Shown here: in pieces, positions 36,164-45,871 of the stretch
How the letters are laid out: each line of letters begins with the position of its first letter
Position numbering within the stretch: position 1 is the stretch's first letter
Source: Gammaproteobacteria bacterium
GTDB taxonomy: Bacteria > Pseudomonadota > Gammaproteobacteria > Xanthomonadales > SZUA-36
Direction of reading: 5' to 3'
Assembly (NCBI GenBank): GCA_021772915.1
Contig: JAJFLB010000014.1
Coordinates: forward strand, 62,001-126,000
DNA length: 64,000 bases
Notes under the pieces: generated by a model
What the model was told of the DNA's origin: nothing
Databases searched by the model: none
What the model saw: only the letters and a program-made list of their open reading frames with translations
Made by a program: the position numbers and the translations under genes

Positions 36164-38896
36164 CTAGTCAGAATCTGGCGGCGCCGGTTTTTTTGTCGGC
36201 TCCGGCTGCAGCGTATAAAGGCCCTTTGGACCTTTTTGTGGTTGAGCCACCGTTGTCGACTTGCTCTTGGCTGCAGTGGAAGAAACTTTCTTTTTTGTCT
36301 GGCGTTTTTTGCGTTTGGATGGTTTGTCTTCGCCAGCACTTTTGTCAGCGGTGGGTGCCCTTGTGGACTTACGCTTTGTGCTTACTTTTTTGGCCGCTTT
36401 GCCGCCTTTACCGATATCTTTCGGTTTTGAGTCAGTCTCTTTTTGTGCGGCCGGTGTTGATTCAGCCAGTTTTGGCTTAGCTGCTTGCCCGTCTTTAGGC
36501 TCCGTAGAGGATGCCGTCGGCTTTGGGGTCCTGGTTGCTTTACTTGCTGCGCTATCTGAGGCAACGGGTACCGGGTCCTTGCCGATATCCGGTTTGCTTG
36601 ATGATGCGGCGACCTTAGAGGTTTTTTCAGTCTTGACAGTCTCTTTTTGTTTGGGACTGTCGCTGGTTGTTTGGCGTGCGTCGATATCCACAGATTTTGT
36701 CACTTGAGCGCCATCTCCCTCGGGACGTGGTTTTGAACCACCAGTCTTATACGGCGAGCGTCTCCGGCGACCACCCTTGCGGCTACTTCCCGCCTTTTGG
36801 TCAGGTTTGCCATCACTCTTTACTGCTTCGGTGCCTTTTGGCCCTGCTTGTTTAGGCGTTGCGGTGCTGCCGGCCTTGTTTTCACTTGCGGTCGCTGGCT
36901 GTTTGTCTGTGGACGCCGGCTTGGAACGCGGAGGCCTTCTCCTGCTCTTACCAGCTCCGGATTGCTGTGCTGGCTTTTGCCCACCCTTGCCCTGAGCAGG
37001 TTTAGATTGCGACCGATTTGGACCGCGTTTCTTCCTGCCACCTTGTTGCTGGCCACTGGACTGACCAGGTTTGCCGCTGCGTTTCTTGCTGTTCCGTGCA
37101 TTTGAACGCTGGTTCTGGGATTGTGTGTCGCTGGGTTGTCTTTGCTGTCCTCCCTGCCGGCTGCTGGTCTTTTTGACAACTGTTTTGCGTTTCGCCGGTT
37201 TACTTTTTGCTTCTTCTTTGGAACCTGAAAAAATAACGTTGGCAAGACGTTTGAATAAACCAGGTGTCTTTTTCTCAGTACGTGTGGGTACAGGCTGGTG
37301 AGGGGTAATACTCGAAACTGCGGGTGCAGGCGGTGCGACGGCGTTGGCCTGCGAGCGTCCGTTGGCCACCAACTCGGTCTCCGGTTGCTCAACGCGCTTG
37401 TAGCTGCTGCCATCTGTAACTTCTGATTTCTTTACCCGAAGGATTTCGAAATGTGGTGTTACCAGGTGCTGGTTCGCGAGCATCACAATTGGCACCCGAT
37501 GCCGGGTCTCAACACTTGCCAGGCTTGCTCGCTTCTCGTTATGGAGGAAATTCACAACTTCAGTTGGTGCCTGCACGACAATCTGTCCGGTGTAGTCCTT
37601 CATGACCTCCTCTTCGATCAGTCGCAGAATAGACAGGGCAAGTGATTCCACGCTACGGATATGCCCATGTCCTTCGCAACGGGGGCAGTTCTCAAGACTG
37701 GATTCACCCAGGGACGGTCTTAGACGCTGTCGCGACATCTCCAGCAGACCGAAGCGCGAAATACGTCCGATCTGAACCCGTGCCTTGTCAATTTGCATTG
37801 CACGTCGCAAGCACTCTTCAACTTCGCGTTGGTGTTTGCGGCTGTTCATGTCAATAAAGTCGATCACGATCAGACCACCCAGGTCACGCAGACGCAATTG
37901 CCGGGCAATTTCGTCAGCCGCTTCCATATTGGTGTTGTATGCCGTCTCTTCGATATCAGAACCCTTGGTCGCGCGTGCGGAGTTGATATCAATGGAAAGC
38001 AGAGCCTCGGTGTGGTCTATCACCACCGCACCACCGGAAGGTAGATGCACAGTACGGGCGAATGCCGATTCGATCTGGCTCTCGATTTGATAACGACTGA
38101 AGAGGGGAACCGGGTCCTTGTATAGTTTCAGCTTGTTCATATTATGCGGCATGACCTGCTGCATGAACTCGCGTGCATCGTTAAACACAGACTCGCTATC
38201 AACCAGTATTTCACCGATATCGTTACGCAGGTGATCACGTAGTGCACGAATAAACAAGTTACTTTCCTGGTAGATCAGAAAGGGTGCACTGCGATTGGCC
38301 GCCGCCTGTTCGATGGCTGCCCATAACTGCAACTGGTAATCCAGGTCCCACTGCAATTCGTCGGCGTCTCTACCTACACCTGCGGTGCGCACAATAATAC
38401 CCACGTTGTCGGGGGTGGAAACTTTTTGCAGTTGTTCCCGTAAGTGATCGCGATCGTTTCCGGTAATACGCCGCGATACGCCACCCGCTGCGGGGTTGGT
38501 AGGCATCAAAACCAGGTAGCGGCCGGCGAGGGAAATATAGGTTGTCAGGGCCGCGCCCTTGTTACCGCGCTCTTCCTTTTCAACCTGTACGATGATTTCC
38601 TGCCCTTCGGTTACCGCCTCCCGGATGGCGACTTTGCCATTTTTCTTACGGGCATTTTTCGAGTAGCAACTTTCGCAAATCTCCTTGAGTGGCAGGAAGC
38701 CATGCCGGTTGGATCCAAACTCAACAAAGCAGGCTTCCAGGGATGGTTCAACCCGTGTGATCCTGCCTTTGTAAACGTTTGATTTCTTTTGTTCCTGGGA
38801 AGGAACTTCGATGTCGAGGTCAAACAGATTTTGACCCTCGGCTATAGCGACACGCAACTCCTCTGGCTGAGTTGCGTTAATCAGCATTCTTTTCAT
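36164..38896 (-). CDS. rne: Ribonuclease E
   Basis: Central endoribonuclease for mRNA decay and for rRNA and tRNA processing. The S1 domain (about residues 35-120), RNase H-like and 5' sensor regions and catalytic aspartates in [10 protein letters not shown] and IVIDFIDM, then the Zn-link CPRCEGHGH (about 400), make up the catalytic half. From about 520 onward comes a long low-complexity tail rich in Lys, Ser, Gln, Pro and Ala, the scaffold for RNA and degradosome partners. ATG 38896 (MKRMLIN) has GAGGG upstream; the frame to 38914 is longer. 910 aa. Divergent from rluC as in other gammaproteobacteria. Confidence 0.95.
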   Translation of the reverse strand: MKRMLINATQPEELRVAIAEGQNLFDLDIEVPSQEQKKSNVYKGRITRVEPSLEACFVEFGSNRHGFLPLKEICESCYSKNARKKNGKVAIREAVTEGQEIIVQVEKEERGNKGAALTTYISLAGRYLVLMPTNPAAGGVSRRITGNDRDHLREQLQKVSTPDNVGIIVRTAGVGRDADELQWDLDYQLQLWAAIEQAAANRSAPFLIYQESNLFIRALRDHLRNDIGEILVDSESVFNDAREFMQQVMPHNMNKLKLYKDPVPLFSRYQIESQIESAFARTVHLPSGGAVVIDHTEALLSIDINSARATKGSDIEETAYNTNMEAADEIARQLRLRDLGGLIVIDFIDMNSRKHQREVEECLRRAMQIDKARVQIGRISRFGLLEMSRQRLRPSLGESSLENCPRCEGHGHIRSVESLALSILRLIEEEVMKDYTGQIVVQAPTEVVNFLHNEKRASLASVETRHRVPIVMLANQHLVTPHFEILRVKKSEVTDGSSYKRVEQPETELVANGRSQANAVAPPAPAVSSITPHQPVPTRTEKKTPGLFKRLANVIFSGSKEEAKSKPAKRKTVVKKTSSRQGGQQRQPSDTQSQNQRSNARNSKKRSGKPGQSSGQQQGGRKKRGPNRSQSKPAQGKGGQKPAQQSGAGKSRRRPPRSKPASTDKQPATASENKAGSTATPKQAGPKGTEAVKSDGKPDQKAGSSRKGGRRRRSPYKTGGSKPRPEGDGAQVTKSVDIDARQTTSDSPKQKETVKTEKTSKVAASSSKPDIGKDPVPVASDSAASKATRTPKPTASSTEPKDGQAAKPKLAESTPAAQKETDSKPKDIGKGGKAAKKVSTKRKSTRAPTADKSAGEDKPSKRKKRQTKKKVSSTAAKSKSTTVAQPQKGPKGLYTLQPEPTKKPAPPDSD

Positions 38897-39250
38897 TATC
38901 AATCCCTCAGGCACCCCGGTATTCGAGGCGGCGGTGGAAATTCACGGCTGCTTTATCTGCCGTGACTCCACTGAGCTGACCCAGCAGGCGCTTTGCGCCT
39001 TGGCCGGGGGTACCAAATTATGTTTTTTAATACCGGACACTTTTTTGTCCGGTCCTAATGGACAGCACTCTTGGCTGCCATCAAAATCCTGTTTGCCTTG
39101 CCGCCAGGTAGTAGTCGGACTTAACATGACCTGGTGTGTGGCATTTGAATTCGTGTCGGCCCGAACTTTCTATGGGTTGCGGACTGCTGTTGCGTTTCAG
39201 CTCGTTCCTCTTTGAGGTTTCAGAGCCATACGGCAGGACGAATTCATCGG
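38897..39250 (-). promoter_or_regulatory. Long structured rne leader, probable autoregulatory 5' UTR
   Basis: From the predicted transcript start near 39250 to the ATG the leader is about 354 nt, close to the 361 nt leader of E. coli rne that mediates feedback by RNase E. Hairpins visible on the minus strand: ACCGGAC/GTCCGGT (39032-39053), AGGCGC/GCGCCT with a 3-base loop (38986-39000), and TCACGGC/GCCGTGA (38942-38965). There is no ORF in this stretch. Confidence 0.55.
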
Positions 39251-39256
39251 CGCGTC

Positions 39257-39285
39257 AATATAACAGTCTTTTCATTTTCTATCAA
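39257..39285 (-). promoter_or_regulatory. Sigma-70 promoter of rne
   Basis: On the minus strand TTGATA (39285-39280) and TATATT (39262-39257) are exactly 17 bases apart. Confidence 0.65.
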
Positions 39286-39326
39286 TGAGTTGGAGTAAAT
39301 AATTCGCGAATTCCATCTTGAGACCC

Positions 39327-40256
39327 ATGAGTAAAATAAATTCCACCGTTAATCATGTCGAAATATCGCAGGACCGTGCCGGTCAACGGCTGGATAATTT
39401 CCTCATGTCGCGACTCAAAGGTGTGCCCAGATCCGTTATTTATCGCGTTATTCGCACCGGTCAAGTGCGTATTAATGGTCGTCGTGCCAAACCCTCAAGC
39501 CGGCTTGAGGAGGGTGATTCGGTGCGTGTTCCACCCGCATCGGTCCGCCATAACAAGCCCGCAGAAATTCCACCAGCCGTAATGCAGATACTTGATGGCG
39601 CCGTGTGTTACGAAGCCCATGGGGTTATGGTAATCGACAAGCCAGCCGGTATGGCCGTGCACGGTGGCAGCGGTCTTGCCTGGGGAATCGTTGATGCGGT
39701 ACGCAAGCTTCGTCCACAGAGCAAGGTTGACCTTGTACACCGCCTGGATCGTGAAACCAGTGGATGTCTGTTGCTGGCGCTTGGGGGTGACACACTGCGT
39801 GACTTAAATAAGCAGCTACTTCAAAACAAAATTGAAAAACGTTACTTGTGTCTGCTGGATGGACATATGCAGGAGGACTTGATCGAGGTAAATCAGCCAA
39901 TAGACAAGACTGTGCGCTCCGGGGAGAGGTTTATGCGCGTGGATTCCAATGGCAAACCCGCCCAAACTACGTTTAGGCTGTTACAGCATTTGGGCCCGTA
40001 CAGCTACGCAGAAGCACAGATTCATACTGGGCGAACCCATCAAATTCGCGTTCATGCTACCCACCTGGGCCTGGGCCTGGTCGGTGACAAACGGTACGCG
40101 TCAGCTGTACGGCAAAAACATTGGAAAGAAGAAGGAATCAAGCGACTTTTCCTGCACGCCCACCAACTTATTTTTCACACCACTGGCGGCGAGCGCCAAC
40201 TTGTCAGTTTGCAACTACCGCCGGAACTGAAAGGTTTTCTGACCCAGTTGGAATAA
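39327..40256 (+). CDS. rluC: 23S rRNA pseudouridine synthase RluC
   Basis: Makes pseudouridines 955, 2504 and 2580 of 23S rRNA. N-terminal S4 RNA-binding domain (about residues 15-75), catalytic motif HRLDRETSGCLLLA with the essential Asp at about 140, and HTGRTHQIRVH near 240. ATG 39327 (MSKINST) was preferred to the TTG at 39318. 309 aa. Divergent from rne, the classical arrangement, which is why I choose RluC over RluD. Confidence 0.93.
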   Translation: MSKINSTVNHVEISQDRAGQRLDNFLMSRLKGVPRSVIYRVIRTGQVRINGRRAKPSSRLEEGDSVRVPPASVRHNKPAEIPPAVMQILDGAVCYEAHGVMVIDKPAGMAVHGGSGLAWGIVDAVRKLRPQSKVDLVHRLDRETSGCLLLALGGDTLRDLNKQLLQNKIEKRYLCLLDGHMQEDLIEVNQPIDKTVRSGERFMRVDSNGKPAQTTFRLLQHLGPYSYAEAQIHTGRTHQIRVHATHLGLGLVGDKRYASAVRQKHWKEEGIKRLFLHAHQLIFHTTGGERQLVSLQLPPELKGFLTQLE

Positions 40257-40336
40257 TGGCCCTGCGGCGCGTTTTCTTACAGGTGGGGGCGTAATTTCAA
40301 CTGGTTGATGAGTTTCCTCTGTGGTCTAATTCAATT

Positions 40337-41584
40337 ATGCATAAGCCATTATCGGTTTTTATCGGTTTGCGTTATTTGCGCGCCAAGAGACAAAACCATT
40401 TCATCTCGTTTATTTCCCTTATTTCCATGTTGGGGATCGCACTGGGTGTGACGACGCTTATAACCGTGATCTCGGTTATGAATGGCTTCGAAAAGGAATT
40501 ACGGAGCAGAATTCTAGGCGCCATATCTCATGCCACCATTCAGCCGTTGGAAAAACCACTGGATGACTGGCGACAGGTCATCGCTGAGGTTGAAAACCGG
40601 ACAGACGTGGTCGCTGCGGCGCCATATATTGAGTCAGGCGTATGGTTGCAGGCTAATGGTTCCAGTGGTGCCCTGGTACGTGGAATTGATCCGGCTTACG
40701 AAAGCCGTGTGTCAGATGTTGCCAAGCACATGGTCAGTGGTAGTCTGGATGATTTACGCGATGGTGAGTACGGTATTGTGCTCGGTGCCGGATTAGCTGT
40801 CCGACTGCGTGTGGGGCAGGGCGATCGTGTGACTATCATTGCCCCCAGAATTAAATCCAGCCCATTTGGTGCGAGCCCATTAATGCGTCGTTTTACTGTG
40901 GTCGGCATGTTTGAGTTCGGTGAGTTTGAAAATGACACCGGTCTGGCCATGGTGCACATCACCGATGCTGCAAGACTGCTGCGTCTGCCCGCAGAAACCA
41001 TCGGCGGTGTCCGGCTGAAACTCACCGACCTGGATTCAGCCTGGTGGGTGGCCAGAGATATCTCAGGCCAGTTGGAGGGTTCTTACCGGGTCAGAGACTG
41101 GAGCCAGGAACGTGGCAATCTGTTTCAGGCCGTACGTACGGAAAAAACCGTGATGTGGGTAATCCTTTCACTGATTATCGCGGTGGCGGCGTTTAATATC
41201 ATCTCCATGCTTGTCATGGTAGTGACAGACAAGCAATCTGATATTGCAATACTTAAAACCATGGGTGCCCGCGCGTATACCATCATGCGTGTGTTTGTAG
41301 TTCAAGGTAGCCTGATTGGTATCATCGGGACTTTTCTGGGGGTTGTTGGTGGTATTTTACTGGCGCAAAATGTTGCCACCCTGGTGCCGTTTCTTGAGCG
41401 CATGTTTGGTTTCGCCCTGTTCCCGAAGGACATTTATTACATTACCGAATTGCCGACGGACCTGCGTGAAGCGGACGTAGTCGTGTTTGCGTTGATGTCT
41501 CTGGGGATGTCCCTGTTGTCCACCCTGTACCCTGCCTGGAGAGCATCCAGGACAGACCCTGCGGAGGCTTTGCGTTATGAGTGA
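40337..41584 (+). CDS. lolC: Lipoprotein-releasing ABC permease LolC (or LolE)
   Basis: Inner-membrane permease that extracts outer-membrane lipoproteins and hands them to LolA. N-terminal FIGLRYLRAKRQNHFISFISLISMLGIALGV, here split by family into FIGLRYLRAKR and the first helix, then a large periplasmic domain (about 50-265) and three C-terminal helices in an FtsX domain (WVILSLIIAVAAFNI...). 415 aa. It overlaps lolD by 8 bases. Only one permease gene is present, so it may form a homodimer (LolF-type) instead of a LolC/LolE pair. Confidence 0.88.
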   Translation: MHKPLSVFIGLRYLRAKRQNHFISFISLISMLGIALGVTTLITVISVMNGFEKELRSRILGAISHATIQPLEKPLDDWRQVIAEVENRTDVVAAAPYIESGVWLQANGSSGALVRGIDPAYESRVSDVAKHMVSGSLDDLRDGEYGIVLGAGLAVRLRVGQGDRVTIIAPRIKSSPFGASPLMRRFTVVGMFEFGEFENDTGLAMVHITDAARLLRLPAETIGGVRLKLTDLDSAWWVARDISGQLEGSYRVRDWSQERGNLFQAVRTEKTVMWVILSLIIAVAAFNIISMLVMVVTDKQSDIAILKTMGARAYTIMRVFVVQGSLIGIIGTFLGVVGGILLAQNVATLVPFLERMFGFALFPKDIYYITELPTDLREADVVVFALMSLGMSLLSTLYPAWRASRTDPAEALRYE

Positions 41585-42272
41585 TCAGCAAAGCCAAAGC
41601 ATCGTCATCGAAACAAAGGGTGTCAGTCGCGGCTTCCGGCAGGGAAGCAAACGTATAGAAGTATTGCAAAACATCAGTCTCGAGGTCCCGGCTGGAACTT
41701 CGATAGCAATTGTAGGTGCTTCGGGTGCTGGAAAAAGCACCTTGTTGCATTTGCTGGGAGGGCTGGATAGGCCAGATACGGGTGAGGTTTTCGTCGATGG
41801 GCGGTCACTGTGGGACATGAGTGATCGCCAACGTGGTGATTTGCGTAATTCCTACATGGGATTTATTTACCAGTTCCATCATTTGCTGCCCGAGTTCACC
41901 GCCCTGGAAAACGTTGCAATGCCACTCTTGATCCGGGGTGAAACAGTAGAAACAGCCGCCGGGCAGGCGACAGAATTATTGGAAACTGTCGGACTAGGAA
42001 AGCGTCTTGACCATAAGCCCGGAGAGCTATCCGGTGGTGAACGGCAGCGGGCAGCAGTAGCCAGGGCGTTGGTGGGTAAACCCGCCTGCGTGTTGGGTGA
42101 TGAGCCTACCGGAAACCTTGATGAACGCACCGCCGGCCAGGTTTTTGAACAGCTGCTTGAACTGAACACGGAACTCAAGACAAGTTTGATATTGGTTACC
42201 CACGATCTGCGTCTTGCAGCGAAGATGAATCGGCGCTTCGAACTACAAATGGGGAGTTTGAGACCGCTGTAG
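41577..42272 (+). CDS. lolD: Lipoprotein-releasing ABC transporter ATPase LolD
   Basis: Nucleotide-binding subunit of the Lol exporter. Walker A GASGAGKSTLLHLLGG (about residue 43), Q-loop region YQFHHLLPEFTALEN (the H-LLPEF stretch is typical of LolD), signature LSGGERQRAAVARAL, Walker B VLGDEPTGNLD and H-loop VTHD. 231 aa. Translation overlaps lolC by 8 bases. Its periplasmic acceptor lolA lies at 25 kb. Confidence 0.94.
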   Translation: MSDQQSQSIVIETKGVSRGFRQGSKRIEVLQNISLEVPAGTSIAIVGASGAGKSTLLHLLGGLDRPDTGEVFVDGRSLWDMSDRQRGDLRNSYMGFIYQFHHLLPEFTALENVAMPLLIRGETVETAAGQATELLETVGLGKRLDHKPGELSGGERQRAAVARALVGKPACVLGDEPTGNLDERTAGQVFEQLLELNTELKTSLILVTHDLRLAAKMNRRFELQMGSLRPL

Positions 42273-42313
42273 TTTAAGGCCACAAGAGTAGTATCAAGCC
42301 ACCAGGGGGAGTA

Positions 42314-44665
42314 TTGAAGGTTTGGGTCGCGTTAGTTTCAGGGGCGATTGCACCATTTCTGTTTGCTGCTGTAATACCGCCACGGTGGACGCTTGCGTGT
42401 CTGGCGCTGACTACACTTTTAATTTTGGCAAGCAGGCGTTGGCCTCCATGCGGGCCCGGAATCTGTGCAGCACTCAACCACGGGCTGGTTTTCTTGCTGG
42501 CCTTTCTGCTGGTCACTCTGGCAATTAATCAGCGTCTGGCACAACGTCTGCAAGTGTCAGAAAATAACCTGCAGGGTGAAATCACCGGGATTATTGGCAG
42601 TCTGCCGGTGTTCCGCGATGACGTGGTTCAATTCATATTCCTACCCGATAAAGCCTTGGCACCCATCCCTTCGAGGATTCGCGTTTCCTGGTACCACAAC
42701 CAGCGTGGAAGCAAGCCATTGAATTTACCTGAATTGCACGCCGGTGAACGTTGGAAGCTGCAACTCGTACTGCGCACGCCAAGTGGTCGAGTCAATTTCA
42801 GCGGTACAGATGCGGAGCGCTGGTATTTTGCAGATGGCATCGGCGCGTTGGGTTATGTGCAGTCGGGAGATAATGCCCGGTTGGACAGTCCATCCTTGCT
42901 TAGTTTGCACGCCTGGCGTGAGTCTGCACTTGCCAGGCTACGGCTGGTAGCGGATGACCTGCCTGGTTTTCGGATGCTGGTGGCATTGGCGGTCGCTGAC
43001 CGTCAGCTCTTGCTGGCGAGTGACAGAATTACACTGTCTGCCACCGGCACGGGTCACTTGCTGGCTATCTCAGGTTTGCACATTGGCCTGGCCGCGGTCA
43101 TGGGGTTCTATCTGGGCAGGTTGGGTTTGCTGTTTTTCCCGCTTGGCTTGAAGCAACGTATTGCAGTGGCTCTGCCCTGGTCAGGCGCCTGGTTGGCCGC
43201 TTTATCTTACGCTGCCTTGGCTGGCTTCGGAATTTCCACGCAGAGGGCACTGATCATGCTCACGGTGACCACCACTGTCATGTTGAGCCGACGAAAAATC
43301 AATCCCGCATTGGCCTGGCTGGTTGCCATGGCGGTGGTATTGATGATCGACCCGTTTGCCCCACTACGGGCCGGATTCTGGTTTTCATTCACCGCGGTGG
43401 CTGTATTGATGCTGTTATTTATTCCACGACAAGGTGTGATGTCATGGCGGGAGAAGACAATAACGGCCCAGTTTGGTATTTCACTCATCATGGCGCCGCT
43501 GGGTCTGTACTGGTTCCAACAAGTCCCTTTACCGGGGTTGCTGGCCAATTTGATTGCCATTCCTGTGGTCAGTGTCCTGATCGTCCCTCCCATTTTGGCT
43601 GCATTGCCCTTACTGTGGGTGCCGGGGCCCCTTGCAGAGTGGTTACTTACGGCTGCCGGTTATCCGGCCCACTGGCTGTTGCTGGTGCTGGGGCAGCTGG
43701 CCCAATTCCAGCCGGAAGTCTTGCGTGCCACTCAAGCACCAGGATTGATGAGTTCCTTGTTGGGAATGCTTGGGGCTGTGATCGTACTGCTCCCGAGAGG
43801 AGTTCCAGGAAGATACATCGGACTGTTGTTGATGTTTCCTGTGCTGCTGCCTGTGGGTAACAGACTCGAAAAACATGAGACCCAAATCGATTTTCTGGAT
43901 GTGGGTCAAGGACTGGCTACGCTGGTCAGCAGCAATGACTATCTAATGGTGTATGACACCGGCCCCGGCAATGGGCTTCGTGGTGGAGCCGGCTGGGACA
44001 TGGTCACAGGAACAATCCTGCCGATGATAAAGGCCACGGGAAGGCTGCCGGACATGGTCGTGGTCAGTCACGGAGACCTTGATCATGCAGGTGGCTTGAA
44101 TCGCCTGCAGTCAGCATTCCCCAAGACAGAGTACCTGGGAAACTTACCACTCAGAAACGAGGGCGTCAGTAGATGTACGGCACCTACCACTTGGTTTGCC
44201 GGCGGTCTGGCGTTTCACATTCTGCATCCTACGGTAGGCTTGCCCTACCTTGGTAATGACAGTTCTTGCGTCATCAGTGTCCGGGGGCAGGGATTCGATT
44301 TATTGCTGAGTGGTGATATCAGCCGTGTTGTGGAGCAGAGGCTGGTCAATGCGGGACTCGCCGCTCACTCTGTGCTGACGGCTCCCCACCACGGCAGTGC
44401 TACATCTTCGTCACAGCTATTGATCGACACGCTGCAACCGTCGTTGGTATTGATTTCCAGTGCAGCAAACAACCGCTTCGGATTTCCACGAGAAGAGGTG
44501 CTGCAACGGTATCGAAATTTAAAAATCAAAACGCTCAATACCGCTCAATGCGGTGGCATACGTGTCCGGGTAAGCGCAGAGGGTGGCTTTGCGGTGCGTT
44601 CTGCCCGCAATACACGTAAAGCCATCTGGCGCTGGCCTGCCAGTGCAGATTGCCCCCAGGGTTAA
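42314..44665 (+). CDS. comEC: ComEC/Rec2 family DNA uptake channel
   Basis: Inner-membrane channel that brings single-stranded DNA into the cytoplasm during natural transformation. N-terminal helices and DUF4131 (about residues 1-165), competence domain (about 200-480) with TGTGHLLAISGLHIGL, and a C-terminal metallo-beta-lactamase domain (about 515-760) with FLDVGQGLATLV, VVSHGDLDHAGG and APHHGSATSS. TTG 42314 is the start, backed by a strong AGGGGGAG box. 783 aa, full length. First gene of a long same-strand run to uvrC. Confidence 0.92.
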   Translation: MKVWVALVSGAIAPFLFAAVIPPRWTLACLALTTLLILASRRWPPCGPGICAALNHGLVFLLAFLLVTLAINQRLAQRLQVSENNLQGEITGIIGSLPVFRDDVVQFIFLPDKALAPIPSRIRVSWYHNQRGSKPLNLPELHAGERWKLQLVLRTPSGRVNFSGTDAERWYFADGIGALGYVQSGDNARLDSPSLLSLHAWRESALARLRLVADDLPGFRMLVALAVADRQLLLASDRITLSATGTGHLLAISGLHIGLAAVMGFYLGRLGLLFFPLGLKQRIAVALPWSGAWLAALSYAALAGFGISTQRALIMLTVTTTVMLSRRKINPALAWLVAMAVVLMIDPFAPLRAGFWFSFTAVAVLMLLFIPRQGVMSWREKTITAQFGISLIMAPLGLYWFQQVPLPGLLANLIAIPVVSVLIVPPILAALPLLWVPGPLAEWLLTAAGYPAHWLLLVLGQLAQFQPEVLRATQAPGLMSSLLGMLGAVIVLLPRGVPGRYIGLLLMFPVLLPVGNRLEKHETQIDFLDVGQGLATLVSSNDYLMVYDTGPGNGLRGGAGWDMVTGTILPMIKATGRLPDMVVVSHGDLDHAGGLNRLQSAFPKTEYLGNLPLRNEGVSRCTAPTTWFAGGLAFHILHPTVGLPYLGNDSSCVISVRGQGFDLLLSGDISRVVEQRLVNAGLAAHSVLTAPHHGSATSSSQLLIDTLQPSLVLISSAANNRFGFPREEVLQRYRNLKIKTLNTAQCGGIRVRVSAEGGFAVRSARNTRKAIWRWPASADCPQG

Positions 44666-44770
44666 CTGGACCTGGCGGGTGCGAAACCCTTAGTAAACCA
44701 GATTGATGGCGATATAAAATCAGCCTTCAGGTATTATTCTGATCAGCTTTGGTCAAAGGAGTGAAACTGC

Positions 44771-45406
44771 GTGCTGGAAATCATTCTCGCCGGTGGTTGG
44801 TTGATGGTCCCCATACTGCTCTGTTCCACACTGGCGGTTGCAATTATCATTGAACGGTTCTGGACACTTCGCAAGCGTAAAGTAACACCCTCGGGGCTGA
44901 GTTCCCTGGTTGAAGATTGGGCCGCCAGACGTGAGCTGGATCAACGGCATTTGGATCAATTGCGGGCAGAATCGCCCTTGGGTCGTGTATATGCCGTCGC
45001 GTTGGTCAACCGCAAGCGTTCCAGGGAGGCCATCAAGGAAGCAGTTGAAGATACCGGTCGCCACGTCGTACATGATCTGGAAAGGTTTCTGAACACACTC
45101 GGGACCATCGCCGGTATTTCACCGTTACTGGGGTTGCTTGGTACTGTGATTGGCATGATAAAGGTGTTTTCGACCATCATGGTCAGTGGAGTAGGGGACG
45201 CCAGTGTTTTGGCCGGCGGCATTTCTCAGGCACTGATTACAACGGCCGCCGGTCTGACTATTGCAATACCCAGCTATTTCTTTTATCGCCATTTTCGTGG
45301 CAGGGTGGCTGAATATGTCATCTCAATGGAAGAAAAAGCACTTAGCCTGATCGACTGCATCGAACGTGGCAACCAGGCGCATGCTGGTTTTAAGCTAGGT
45401 TCCTAG
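44771..45406 (+). CDS. exbB: MotA/TolQ/ExbB proton channel family protein
   Basis: Proton-channel subunit with three hydrophobic segments (about residues 10-30, 115-140 and 155-180) and the family stretch LGTIAGISPLLGLLGTVIGMIKVF. Energises either TonB transport or, given the conserved placement before msbA-lpxK, an envelope process linked to lipid A. GTG 44771 follows AAAGGAG by 10 bases. 211 aa. The exbD partner follows 10 bases later. A TonB-dependent receptor lies at 60 kb but no tonB was seen. Confidence 0.88.
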   Translation: MLEIILAGGWLMVPILLCSTLAVAIIIERFWTLRKRKVTPSGLSSLVEDWAARRELDQRHLDQLRAESPLGRVYAVALVNRKRSREAIKEAVEDTGRHVVHDLERFLNTLGTIAGISPLLGLLGTVIGMIKVFSTIMVSGVGDASVLAGGISQALITTAAGLTIAIPSYFFYRHFRGRVAEYVISMEEKALSLIDCIERGNQAHAGFKLGS

Positions 45407-45416
45407 ACCCGGAAAA

Positions 45417-45845
45417 ATGCAGCTGCGGGTATCCAAAACCGAAGACCCTGAAATCAGTTTGACTTCCCTGATCGATGTCGTGTTCCTGTTGCTGATATTT
45501 TTCATGGTCAGCACGACCTTTGAGCAGCAAGCGGTGCTGAAAGTGGACTTGCCCGAGGCCAGCAACGTCAGCGAGCCGGAAGACCAGCCTGTCAGCTATG
45601 AGCTGGTAATTAGTCAAGGTGGAGAGTTTTACCTGAATGACCGGCAATTGGTAGATAGTAAGGCGGCAACCCTACGCGCTGCATTCATTGAAGCGGCGGG
45701 TGAAGACCGTAGTATGCCGGTGATATTGAGGGCCGATGCCGAAACTCCTCATCACTATGTGGTTACTGCAATGGACATCACCGCACAGCTTGGCTTCACC
45801 CGGCTTTCCATCGCGACCGAGCGTATACAAGATATCAAGCCCTGA
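45417..45845 (+). CDS. exbD: ExbD/TolR biopolymer transport protein
   Basis: 142 aa with one N-terminal transmembrane helix (VVFLLLIFFMVST, about residues 22-38) preceded by SLTSLIDVVF, where the Asp is the proton-carrying residue of ExbD/TolR, and a periplasmic domain. Pairs with the upstream ExbB. Ends 26 bases before msbA. Confidence 0.9.
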   Translation: MQLRVSKTEDPEISLTSLIDVVFLLLIFFMVSTTFEQQAVLKVDLPEASNVSEPEDQPVSYELVISQGGEFYLNDRQLVDSKAATLRAAFIEAAGEDRSMPVILRADAETPHHYVVTAMDITAQLGFTRLSIATERIQDIKP

Positions 45846-45871
45846 TTCTGGATGAAGGACCGGGACTAAAG

